Shown: piece after piece, positions 1 to 5,562 of the stretch
Position numbering within the stretch: position 1 is the stretch's first letter
Layout of the letters: every line of letters starts with the position of its first letter
Assembly (NCBI GenBank): GCA_030670715.1
Contig: DAOVBC010000178.1
Coordinates: 1 to 5,562, forward strand
Source: Deltaproteobacteria bacterium
Lineage (GTDB): Bacteria > Desulfobacterota > Desulfobacteria > Desulfobacterales > SG8-13
DNA: 5,562 nucleotides
Direction: 5' to 3'
Notes under the pieces: model-generated
Databases searched by the model: none
What the model was told of the DNA's origin: nothing
What the model saw: only the letters and a program-made list of their open reading frames with translations
Made by a program: the position numbers and the translations under genes

Positions 1-662
1 TCATCGCACAGGACGGCGGTGACGCTCTACAGAAATGGAAAGAGTGCCGGCCGGATCTGATCGTGCTGGACCTGATGCTGCCGGTGATCGATGGGATCTC
101 CGTGCTGCGCAATATCCGGCTGGAGGATGAACGGGTTCCGATTCTGGTGTTATCCGCCAAAGGTACGGCGGCGGATAAGGTCAAGGCACTGTCTTACGGT
201 GTGGATGATTATATCGCCAAACCTTTCGACCTGGTAGAGTTTTTACTGAGGGTGGAACGTTTATTGACACGGGTTTCCTGGAACCGGCAGGAGACGGTTC
301 AAAACGATTCCGCTTTAGGGTCCCTGCCCCGGATCTATGCCTTCGGTGACAACCGGATCGATTTCACCACTTCAACGGCATACTGTAAAGCCGGCAGCAT
401 CGGTTTGACCGAACAGGAGATCAAGCTCTTGAAACTTTTCATCACCAACCGGGGTATGCCCCTGACCCGGAACAAACTCCTTGAAATCGGCTGGGGATAT
501 TCACGCAAAACGACTACCCGGACGGTGGACAATTTTATAGTACGCCTCCGGAAATATTTCGAGGAGGATCCCAAAAATCCCGTCTATTTCAAAAGCCTCC
601 GGTCGGTGGGATATATCTTTGACGAGGGCCCAAGCGGAAAGGCGTCCGATGACAGATTATGA
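1..662 (+). CDS. OmpR/PhoB-family response regulator, N-terminus missing (window edge)
   Basis: DNA-binding response regulator of a two-component system: a sensor kinase phosphorylates the receiver Asp, and the winged-helix domain then binds promoter DNA in the cytoplasm. The reading frame is open from base 3 and ends at TGA 660-662, giving 219 visible codons. About 30 N-terminal residues, including the acidic pair, lie before the window. The GTG at 63 is an internal Val codon, not the start, because receiver sequence (IAQDGGDAL, then RPDLIVLDLMLP) runs straight through it. The phospho-acceptor Asp is codon 69-71 in LDLMLP. The conserved Ser/Thr is the Ser of VLSAKG (153-155). The conserved Lys is in AKPFD (219-221). 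After a linker, the winged-helix domain runs from about 340 to 630: LTEQEIKLLKLF, a TTRTVDNFIVRLRKYF recognition-helix segment, and the terminal hairpin SLRSVGYIFD. All expected key residues are present. No kinase gene is visible. It converges tail-to-tail with the efflux operon. Targets are unknown. Confidence 0.95.
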   Translation, partial: IAQDGGDALQKWKECRPDLIVLDLMLPVIDGISVLRNIRLEDERVPILVLSAKGTAADKVKALSYGVDDYIAKPFDLVEFLLRVERLLTRVSWNRQETVQNDSALGSLPRIYAFGDNRIDFTTSTAYCKAGSIGLTEQEIKLLKLFITNRGMPLTRNKLLEIGWGYSRKTTTRTVDNFIVRLRKYFEEDPKNPVYFKSLRSVGYIFDEGPSGKASDDRL

Positions 663-696
663 TTGCGGTTTTCTGGTTGTATTAAGCTGCAACAGA
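663..696. other. Intergenic flank between response regulator stop and hairpin array
   Basis: This short stretch follows the TGA at 660-662. No intrinsic terminator (GC hairpin followed by a T run) is seen here. A reading frame beginning with TTG at 663 continues in frame with the regulator to TAG at 1002-1004. Its predicted product follows the hairpin array and has no recognisable domain, so it is not called as a gene. Confidence 0.5.
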
Positions 697-737
697 TGAT
701 CGGCCCGATGGGCCTAGAGGAGCAGCCCTTCCGGGCT

Positions 738-908
738 TTGAGGATCGGCCTGACGGCCTTGAGGATCGTCCCCGCTTCGCGGGAAACTATAGGAGCACTC
801 CGCGCAGTTCCTGCGCTCCGTTTGAGGCTAAAATTTGCTCTTTCGATTTGCTTTTGCCTTGAGGCCGCAGGCCGGTCCTCTAGTTTACCGAAGGTAAACG
901 ATCCTCAA
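738..908. repeat. Perfect 10-bp inverted repeat formed by array spacers (TTGAGGATCG / CGATCCTCAA)
   Basis: TTGAGGATCG at 738-747 is exactly complementary to CGATCCTCAA at 899-908. A second direct copy, TTGAGGATCG, is at 759-768 and can pair with the variant spacer GGTCCTCTA (874-882) at eight of nine positions, counting one G-T pair. The outer pair GAGGA (717-721) with TCCTC (924-928) nests outside these. The long-range pairs are therefore nested in the correct order around a common centre near 842, with local hairpins facing each other between successive rungs. Pairing was read directly from the sequence. No energy was calculated. Confidence 0.8.
823..861. repeat. Central arm of the hairpin array
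   Basis: The centre of the array is AT-richer than the rest. TGAGGC (823-828) followed by AAAA (830-833) can pair with TTTT (852-855) followed by GCCTTG (856-861). This leaves one bulged T at 829 and needs two G-T pairs, and it would form the tip of the larger fold. The loop contains a direct repeat, TTTGCT, at 834-839 and 847-852, 13 nt apart. TTGAGGC also occurs on both sides, at 822-828 and 859-865, related to the spacer motif. Confidence 0.5.
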
Positions 909-954
909 GGCCCAGCGGGCCAATCCTCCAGTTCCGCTGGAAGCGGGACGATCA

Positions 955-1024
955 GTTCGAATGACTCAGTGCTGCGTTCCAGCTCCAACATTCATGATCC
1001 ATAGTGATAGATACCCGATGCTGC
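955..1024. other. Intergenic flank between hairpin array and transporter stop
   Basis: Seventy bases downstream (on the - strand) of the transporter stop. The only structure seen is a weak inverted repeat, GCTG (971-974) and CAGC (980-983), with a 5-nt loop. It has no T run, so no intrinsic terminator is called for the efflux operon. Termination could occur within the array. Confidence 0.4.
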
Positions 1025-4000
1025 CTACGTCATCCGCTCTACGGGTTTCCTGAAGGGTCGTTTCATTCTCTCCCCGAGATGACGCGAGCTTTCTTTTAAG
1101 GAAGCCAGCAGGGAATACAAGGTCGGTACGACCACCAGTGTCAGAAAAGTTGCGATCATCAGGCCGAAAATCACAACGATGGCCATGTTCTGCCACCACT
1201 GGGTGGATTCGCTGACAAAGGATAGAGTCATTTTGTGAAAGTCGAATGATACCCCCGTCACCATGGGCAAAAGGCCCAGAACGGTTGTTACCGCCGTTAA
1301 AAGTACCGGTCGCAGCCGGGTTGCGCCGGCGAGTATTACCGCCGTTTGGGTCTCCAGCCCCCTGGTTCTCAATTTATTTGTATAGTCGATCAAAACAATC
1401 GCGTTGTTGACCACCACACCGGCCAGGGAAATTACACCGACGCCCGACATGATGATTCCGAAGGGGGACCGTACGACCATCAACCCGAGAAATGCGCCCC
1501 CCAGTGAAAGAATGACCGAAGTCAGAATGATCAGCGGCTGGATGACGGAGTTGAACAGGGTCACCAGTATTAAAAACATTAAAAAAATGGCGATCACAAA
1601 GGCCTTGGTCAGGAATGCCTCGGCCTCCTGTTGGAATTCAAACTCACCGGTAAACTTGATCCGGTAGCCGGCGGGAAGCGGAAAATTCTTCAGCAAGGCT
1701 TCGGCCCGGGCCCGGGCCACCGGACCCGGAATTTTGGTTTCATCCACGTTGGCCTTGACGGTGACGACCCGGTCATGGTTGATTCGGACGATGTCACCCA
1801 TGGTGCCCGAATAATCGATGGACGCAATCGTGGTCAACGGGACCAGTTGCCCGGATGGTGTCGGAATCATCAATTTGCGCAAAACATCCGTCACCCGACG
1901 GTCTTGTTCGCCGAGGGTAACGGTAATATCAAAGTCCTCATCACCATCGCGAAAGGTCGATATATCGAGCCCGTTATAGGCCGTTTTCAGGGCAAAACCG
2001 ATGTTGTCGGTGGAAAGTTGAAACAGAGCCGCTTTCTGACGGTCCACCCGGACGCGCACGGATGGAATTCCCTCCACATAGTCATCCTGGATGTCTTCAA
2101 CCAGGGGCACCCTGGCCAGAATTTCCCGCACCTGTTTGGCCAGTTTCCCCAGTACCCGAAAATTATCACCGGATATCTCGATATTGATGGGCGCACCGGT
2201 GGGCGGTCCTTCCTGCTGCTCGGCAACGGTGATGCGCGCCCCCGGGATGTTCTTCACCCTCCGGCGGATCTCTTCGAGACTTTCGGCTGAAGGCCGTTTG
2301 CGGTCTTCAAGATCAAGGAACTGCACACCGATGTGGTTGGGCAAATTAGATTCGAATGACATGCCTGCGCTGAAAGTTTCAACGGCTTTAGAATAGATAT
2401 GTTCGACATTGCCCAGATCAGACGGCCCGTAAAATAACCCTCCTCCGGCCTTTTGATGCTCTTTTGGCCGATAGGATTCTTCGTACAGCTCGAGCGGCAG
2501 GGCTGCGTCCTGGTTAATGACGCCGTTCACCGCCATTTCAACTTTTTTTGCGATTCGATCAATATAATCAAGGTCCGCACCTTCCGGCGGATCGATATTT
2601 ACGTACATACTCTTGGGATCTATTTTAGGGAAAAATTCCACCGGTTTTTCAAGCCCCACCGCCAGCAGCCAGATCTGGAAAAAGATGACCAGCAATGCAA
2701 AAGAGACCATCAGTACGACCACCCGTTGCTGAAGGGCCCGCTGGAGAAAACGGGTGTAGAATGTAAGCAGCGGCCCTTTGATTGCCACCGGTTTTTCACC
2801 GGCATCCGCAACCCTGGAGGCATCCGACCCGAAAGCTGACTGTGATTTTTTCTTTTTCAGGCGCATGAAGATGGCTGTCAGGGCCGGATTGATCACCAGG
2901 GCCACAAACAGGCTCGAGGTCAGCGTCACCACCAGGGTAATCGGCAGGTATTTCATGAACTCGCCCATGATGCCGGGCCAGAAAATCATCGGGAAAAAAG
3001 CCGCCAGGGTGGTCAAGGTGGATCCGATGACCGGATAGGCCACCTCGGAAGTCGCCTTCATTGCCGCCTGAATCCGGCCGACCCCCTGCTCCATGTAGCG
3101 ATAGATATTTTCGATGATGACAATGGCGTTATCCACCAGCATTCCGAGCGCCAGGGTCAGTGAAAAAAGCACCACCATGTTCAGGGTAATGTCAAGGGCG
3201 TAGAGGACCGAAAATGAAAGCAGCATCGAAAAGGGAATGGCAAGGCTGACCAGAACGGCATTGCGGGCGCCGAGGGCAAAAAACAGCACAATAACCACCA
3301 GTATAAGCCCGGAAATGATATTGTTTTCCAGATCGGCGACCATCATGCGGACGTCCTTGGCTCGATCCATCAGTTTGGTGATCCGGGTCCCCTCGGGCCA
3401 CGCGGGTTGGCGGCGTTCAATCAGATCGTCGATCTGGTCCGTAATGGCAATGATGTTTTCCCCCACCCGTTTCTTCACCGCAATGCTCACCGCTTGATGA
3501 CCGTTGAGGCGGGATCGGCTGGTTTCGTCTTTAAAACCGTCCACTACCCGGGCCAATTCCTTCAAATATACCGGGCGACCTTCGAACGTGCCGACAACCA
3601 GGTTAAAAAGTTCGTCCGGCCGCTGGAATTCACCGGGCACCCGCAGCTGGTAGCGTCCGTCGCCAAGTGTAATCGAACCGCCGGAGGTGTTCTGGTTCTC
3701 GCTGTAGACGGCCCTTTGCAGCGCGGTAATCGGCAGCCGGTAGTAGGCCAGTTTGTCCGGGTCGATCTCGATGCGTATTTCGCGCTCCAGACCGCCGGTC
3801 ACATTCGCTTCCAGAACCCCGGGAATCGCCTCGATATCCTCTTCGAGGTCATCGGCTATGCGCTTTAAGCAGGTGATGCCGCAGGTGCCGGATAATGAAA
3901 AAACGACCACCGGCAGCTCGGAAAAATTGACTTCAAATACACTCGGATCATCCTCCAGATCACCCGGCAGTTCTTTTTTGGCTTCATCCACTTTGTCCTT

Positions 4001-4324
4001 GACCTTCTGGAGGACTTCGTCGATATCGGTGCCGGGGAGAAATTCGATGTTGATCTGTGAAAGGCCTTCAGAGCTAACCGAATGAATCTTTTTCACCTGA
4101 TCGAGGCCCTTGAGCTTTTTTTCGATTTTTATCGTAATCGATGTTTCAATATCGGAAGACGATACGCCCTTATAATTGGTGGACACGAAAACATTGGGAA
4201 TAGTGATGTCCGGTTCGCTTTCTCTTGGAAGCGCACTGTAGCAGTAGATGCCGATCACCAGAACAATCACCGCCAGCACAAAGACACTGATTCGATTGCG
4301 TATGGCTGTATCGGAAATGATCAT
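1025..4324 (-). CDS. RND-family (AcrB/HAE1-like) efflux transporter, inner-membrane subunit
   Basis: Proton-driven inner-membrane pump of a tripartite efflux system. It takes substrates from the periplasm or membrane and passes them through the adaptor to an outer-membrane channel. At 1099 residues it is full length for the family. The topology is classic: TM1 about 12-31, a large periplasmic loop 32-333, TM2-TM6 about 334-487, a basic cytoplasmic linker (RLKKKK) near 488-515, TM7 534-556, a second periplasmic loop 558-904, TM8-TM12 about 905-1076, and a basic tail. TM4 carries LVDNAIVIIENIY (D398, N399) and TM10 carries VVNNAIVLIDY (N973, N974). Aligned by motif to AcrB, D407 is kept, while D408 and K940 are both Asn. 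R971 and T978 correspond to R1003 and T1010 in RLRPVLLT. ATG 4324-4322 is chosen because it overlaps the adaptor stop as ATGA and has GGAGG upstream; the stop is TAG 1027-1025. A periplasmic C148/C152 pair is unusual. The substrate cannot be told. Confidence 0.96.
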   Translation of the reverse strand: MIISDTAIRNRISVFVLAVIVLVIGIYCYSALPRESEPDITIPNVFVSTNYKGVSSSDIETSITIKIEKKLKGLDQVKKIHSVSSEGLSQINIEFLPGTDIDEVLQKVKDKVDEAKKELPGDLEDDPSVFEVNFSELPVVVFSLSGTCGITCLKRIADDLEEDIEAIPGVLEANVTGGLEREIRIEIDPDKLAYYRLPITALQRAVYSENQNTSGGSITLGDGRYQLRVPGEFQRPDELFNLVVGTFEGRPVYLKELARVVDGFKDETSRSRLNGHQAVSIAVKKRVGENIIAITDQIDDLIERRQPAWPEGTRITKLMDRAKDVRMMVADLENNIISGLILVVIVLFFALGARNAVLVSLAIPFSMLLSFSVLYALDITLNMVVLFSLTLALGMLVDNAIVIIENIYRYMEQGVGRIQAAMKATSEVAYPVIGSTLTTLAAFFPMIFWPGIMGEFMKYLPITLVVTLTSSLFVALVINPALTAIFMRLKKKKSQSAFGSDASRVADAGEKPVAIKGPLLTFYTRFLQRALQQRVVVLMVSFALLVIFFQIWLLAVGLEKPVEFFPKIDPKSMYVNIDPPEGADLDYIDRIAKKVEMAVNGVINQDAALPLELYEESYRPKEHQKAGGGLFYGPSDLGNVEHIYSKAVETFSAGMSFESNLPNHIGVQFLDLEDRKRPSAESLEEIRRRVKNIPGARITVAEQQEGPPTGAPINIEISGDNFRVLGKLAKQVREILARVPLVEDIQDDYVEGIPSVRVRVDRQKAALFQLSTDNIGFALKTAYNGLDISTFRDGDEDFDITVTLGEQDRRVTDVLRKLMIPTPSGQLVPLTTIASIDYSGTMGDIVRINHDRVVTVKANVDETKIPGPVARARAEALLKNFPLPAGYRIKFTGEFEFQQEAEAFLTKAFVIAIFLMFLILVTLFNSVIQPLIILTSVILSLGGAFLGLMVVRSPFGIIMSGVGVISLAGVVVNNAIVLIDYTNKLRTRGLETQTAVILAGATRLRPVLLTAVTTVLGLLPMVTGVSFDFHKMTLSFVSESTQWWQNMAIVVIFGLMIATFLTLVVVPTLYSLLASLKESSRHLGERMKRPFRKPVERMT

Positions 4325-5478
4325 TGGATGATATCCTCCGGGGATTTCACACTGCGGACCACATTCACGCTTTGGCCGTCATTGACACTGCGGTGTCCAA
4401 CAACAATGACCTGTTCGCCCGGTTTGAGACCTTCCCTGACTTCCACCCGCCATCCATCCAGCAGACCCAGCGTTACGGACCTCACGATAGCCTGGCTATC
4501 TTCCACGACATAAACGATATGATCATCATTTCTGTTGATCACCGAGTAGAGAGGAATCGAAATCCCCTGCGGAATCTCCTGCTTGATGATTTCAACCCGG
4601 GCGAACATGTCCGGCAGAATTTCACCGCCGGCATTGTCCAGTTCAAGATCCAGATTATACAGGCGCGCCATCGAATCAGCTGTCTTTGACAGGAAATATT
4701 TTCGGGCCTGAAATGTTCGACCGCCGAGAGCCTCTATCCGGACTTTATAACGATCAACGCGGCGAACGGCATCCACGTCTGATTCCGGAATTCCGACCCG
4801 GACTTTTAACCGGTCGATCTGCAGAATTTCCGTAATCGGATCACCGACGCTCAGGTACTGCCCCTCTTCTACGAAAATGCGGTTCACCACTCCGGAAAAC
4901 GGCGCTTTAATGGTACAGCGCTCGAGTGCGGTTGCGGAGTTGTTCATGGCGGCTCTGGTGGTTGCCACACGGGCCACGGCGCTGTCCAGTTGCGACTGTG
5001 GGGTTACCTTGCGTTGATGCAATTTTTCCAGGCGCTTTAAATCGGAAACAGCCAGTTCATAGGATGCCTTTGCCGACCGGTGGGCGTTTTGATAGTCGCG
5101 ATAGTCAATTCTGGCAAGGAGATCGCCTTTGCGGACCGCTGCGCCTTCTTTGACCATCTTTGCAGTTACCTTACCGGCGACTTCCGCCATAATTTGAAGC
5201 TCGACCCACGGTTCAGTGACGCCGGGCAGATCGATTTTATCCCGGATGGTCGCGGGAATCAGATCCAGGGTGACGACGTTCGGCACCGGCCGGTCTTTTT
5301 TAATGCTGGCCTGGTTTTGCTCCTCTATGATCCCGGCTTTGGTGTGGATACGGGCAAGAAGGAGTCCGATCACGACCAGAAGCGATACAACCAATATCGC
5401 CGGCAGCAATCGCCGAAATCGCCAGATTCTGCTGTTATTGGCCTGGGGTGGAGGGTTTAAGTCGATTTTCTTCTCCAT
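4321..5478 (-). CDS. RND efflux periplasmic adaptor (membrane fusion protein, HlyD/AcrA-like)
   Basis: Periplasmic adaptor that bridges the RND pump and an outer-membrane channel. Its 385 residues are typical for AcrA/MexA-like proteins. Domains in order: a cytoplasmic N-terminus of about 23 residues; one membrane segment (about 24-42, LLPAILVVSLLVVIGLLL) with no lipobox Cys, so it is membrane-anchored, not a lipoprotein; a first lipoyl half (about 96-125, AEVAGKVTAKMVKEGAAVRKGD); a short alpha-helical hairpin (about 127-185); a second lipoyl half (about 187-220, with CTIKAPFSGVVNRIFVEEGQ); a beta-barrel (about 224-300, with the ILPDMFARVEI signature near 287-297); and a membrane-proximal domain (about 301-376). 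ATG 5478-5476 is preceded by GGAG with 7-nt spacing. The stop, TGA 4323-4321, overlaps the transporter start by 4 nt. It is the first visible gene of the operon. The outer-membrane channel gene is not in the window. Confidence 0.95.
   Translation of the reverse strand: MEKKIDLNPPPQANNSRIWRFRRLLPAILVVSLLVVIGLLLARIHTKAGIIEEQNQASIKKDRPVPNVVTLDLIPATIRDKIDLPGVTEPWVELQIMAEVAGKVTAKMVKEGAAVRKGDLLARIDYRDYQNAHRSAKASYELAVSDLKRLEKLHQRKVTPQSQLDSAVARVATTRAAMNNSATALERCTIKAPFSGVVNRIFVEEGQYLSVGDPITEILQIDRLKVRVGIPESDVDAVRRVDRYKVRIEALGGRTFQARKYFLSKTADSMARLYNLDLELDNAGGEILPDMFARVEIIKQEIPQGISIPLYSVINRNDDHIVYVVEDSQAIVRSVTLGLLDGWRVEVREGLKPGEQVIVVGHRSVNDGQSVNVVRSVKSPEDIIQ
4335..4339 (-). promoter_or_regulatory. Ribosome binding site of the RND transporter
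   Basis: On the - strand GGAGG lies inside the last codons of the adaptor gene, 10 nt before the transporter ATG. With the 4-nt ATGA stop/start overlap, this supports ATG 4324-4322 as the start and points to translational coupling of the two subunits. Confidence 0.75.
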
Positions 5479-5485
5479 GGCTTTA

Positions 5486-5489
5486 CTCC
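5486..5489 (-). promoter_or_regulatory. Ribosome binding site of the adaptor gene
   Basis: GGAG on the - strand, 7 nt before the adaptor ATG, within TTGGAGTAAAGCC. It fixes the start at 5478. AT-rich TATTTAAAAT lies just upstream (5500-5491). It resembles a -10 box, but no well-spaced -35 box was found, so no promoter is called. Confidence 0.7.
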
Positions 5490-5513
5490 AATTTTAAATA
5501 CGTCAGGGGTCAA

Positions 5514-5531
5514 CGTGTATACGTATTCACG
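5514..5531. promoter_or_regulatory. 18-bp near-perfect palindrome upstream of the efflux operon, candidate operator
   Basis: CGTGTATAC followed directly by GTATTCACG. The two 9-nt halves are inverted copies with one mismatch (position 5 of each). It lies 36 bases upstream of the adaptor start. Operators of this size and position are common for local repressors of efflux operons, such as TetR- or MarR-family proteins. No regulator gene is visible in the window, so the binding protein is unknown. Chance occurrence is possible. Confidence 0.35.
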
Positions 5532-5546
5532 GGGTGCATCTCCCCG
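5530..5546. repeat. Small GC-rich inverted repeat
   Basis: CGGGG (5530-5534) and CCCCG (5542-5546) flank a 7-nt loop. There is no T run on either side, so it is a poor intrinsic terminator. It shares two bases with the neighbouring palindrome at 5514-5531. It could be the 3' end of an upstream gene or part of the operon's control region. Confidence 0.3.
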
Positions 5547-5562
5547 ATTCACTCCGGTGGCT

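Larger units (their letters stand above)
697..954. repeat. Array of nine small hairpins with a polarity-switching 9-nt spacer (MITE-, REP/BIME- or structured-RNA-like element)
   Basis: Nine short inverted repeats lie in 258 bp. Stem/loop/stem positions are: P1 702-714 (GGCCC, loop GAT); P2 724-737 (AGCCC, loop TTCC); P3 747-758 (GGCC, loop TGAC); P4 771-783 (CCCGC, loop TTC); P5 802-816 (GCGCAG, loop TTC); P6 863-873 (GGCC, loop GCA); P7 883-899 (GTTTACC, loop GAA); P8 909-921 (GGCCC, loop AGC); P9 931-949 (8-bp stem with one G-T pair, loop GGA). Stem sequences differ, but most loops are 3 nt. Left-half spacers read TTGAGGATC (738-746 and 759-767, identical). Right-half spacers read the complement: GATCCTCAA (900-908, exact), with variants at 874-882 and 922-930. 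The outer ends are inverted repeats, TGATCG at 697-702 and CGATCA at 949-954. The array sits between two convergent 3' ends, a usual location for REP/BIME elements. I do not recognise a named family. A structured RNA, a non-autonomous mobile element or a 3'-end/terminator function are all possible. Confidence 0.85.

Noticed and set aside
697..954. CRISPR array
   Set aside because: Units have different stems and a spacer of only about 9 nt that reverses orientation. There are no constant direct repeats of 23-40 nt with unique spacers, and no cas genes.
697..954. Simple rho-independent terminator between the convergent genes
   Set aside because: The hairpins are not followed by T runs on either strand, and nine of them in ordered arrangement exceed what a terminator needs.
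663..1004. Separate small gene starting with TTG at 663
   Set aside because: It starts one codon after the regulator stop with no ribosome binding site. Its product simply translates the hairpin array.
1631..2290. Long + strand open frame of 219 codons opposite the RND gene
   Set aside because: It lies wholly antisense to the clearly coding RND gene, has no recognisable domain, and several similar overlapping antisense frames occur across the same gene. It is a shadow.
3407..3868. + strand open frame of 153 codons opposite the RND gene
   Set aside because: Antisense to conserved porter-domain sequence of the pump, with no domain or convincing start context.
5457..5561. C-terminus of an upstream - strand gene overlapping the adaptor start
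   Set aside because: One - strand frame is open from the window edge to TAA 5459-5457, but 34 codons can be open by chance. The peptide matches nothing I recognise, and the other frames also close nearby (TGA 5529-5527 and 5551-5549).
5515..5562. Divergent + strand gene starting with GTG at 5515 after AGGGG
   Set aside because: Only 16 codons are visible before the window ends, it overlaps the palindrome, and the peptide is not recognisable. It is possible but unsupported.

Overview
The window comes from a Gram-negative bacterium. It encodes an inner-membrane RND pump with its periplasmic adaptor, and both genes have GGAG-type ribosome binding sites. Base composition is balanced, slightly GC-rich by eye. 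Protein style is compatible with a deltaproteobacterial (Desulfobacterota-like) host, but no marker gene proves this and the assignment is only an inference.

Layout: (1) Positions 1-662, + strand: 3' part of an OmpR/PhoB-type response regulator whose N-terminus lies before the window. (2) Positions 663-1024: a 362-base intergenic stretch between two convergent genes. Most of it (697-954) is a striking array of nine short perfect or near-perfect hairpins joined by a roughly 9-nt spacer of the type TTGAGGATC. The spacer reads one way in the left half and as its reverse complement in the right half, so the whole block can fold into one ladder-like, branched structure. (3) Positions 4324 down to 1025, - strand: a complete 1099-residue RND-family (AcrB/HAE1-like) transporter. 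(4) Positions 5478 down to 4321, - strand: the 385-residue membrane fusion (periplasmic adaptor) protein. Its stop codon overlaps the transporter start by 4 nt (ATGA). (5) Positions 5479-5562: a short upstream region with a ribosome binding site, an 18-bp near-perfect palindrome that could be an operator, and a small GC-rich inverted repeat.

The adaptor and pump form a translationally coupled operon for two parts of a tripartite efflux system. The outer-membrane channel is not in the window. It may lie further upstream on the - strand or be encoded elsewhere. The response regulator converges on this operon tail-to-tail, so nothing here shows that it regulates the pump. Its kinase is also outside the window.

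The protein-coding genes are ordinary members of known families. The hairpin array between them is the part that known gene annotation does not explain, and it is the best candidate here for something undescribed.
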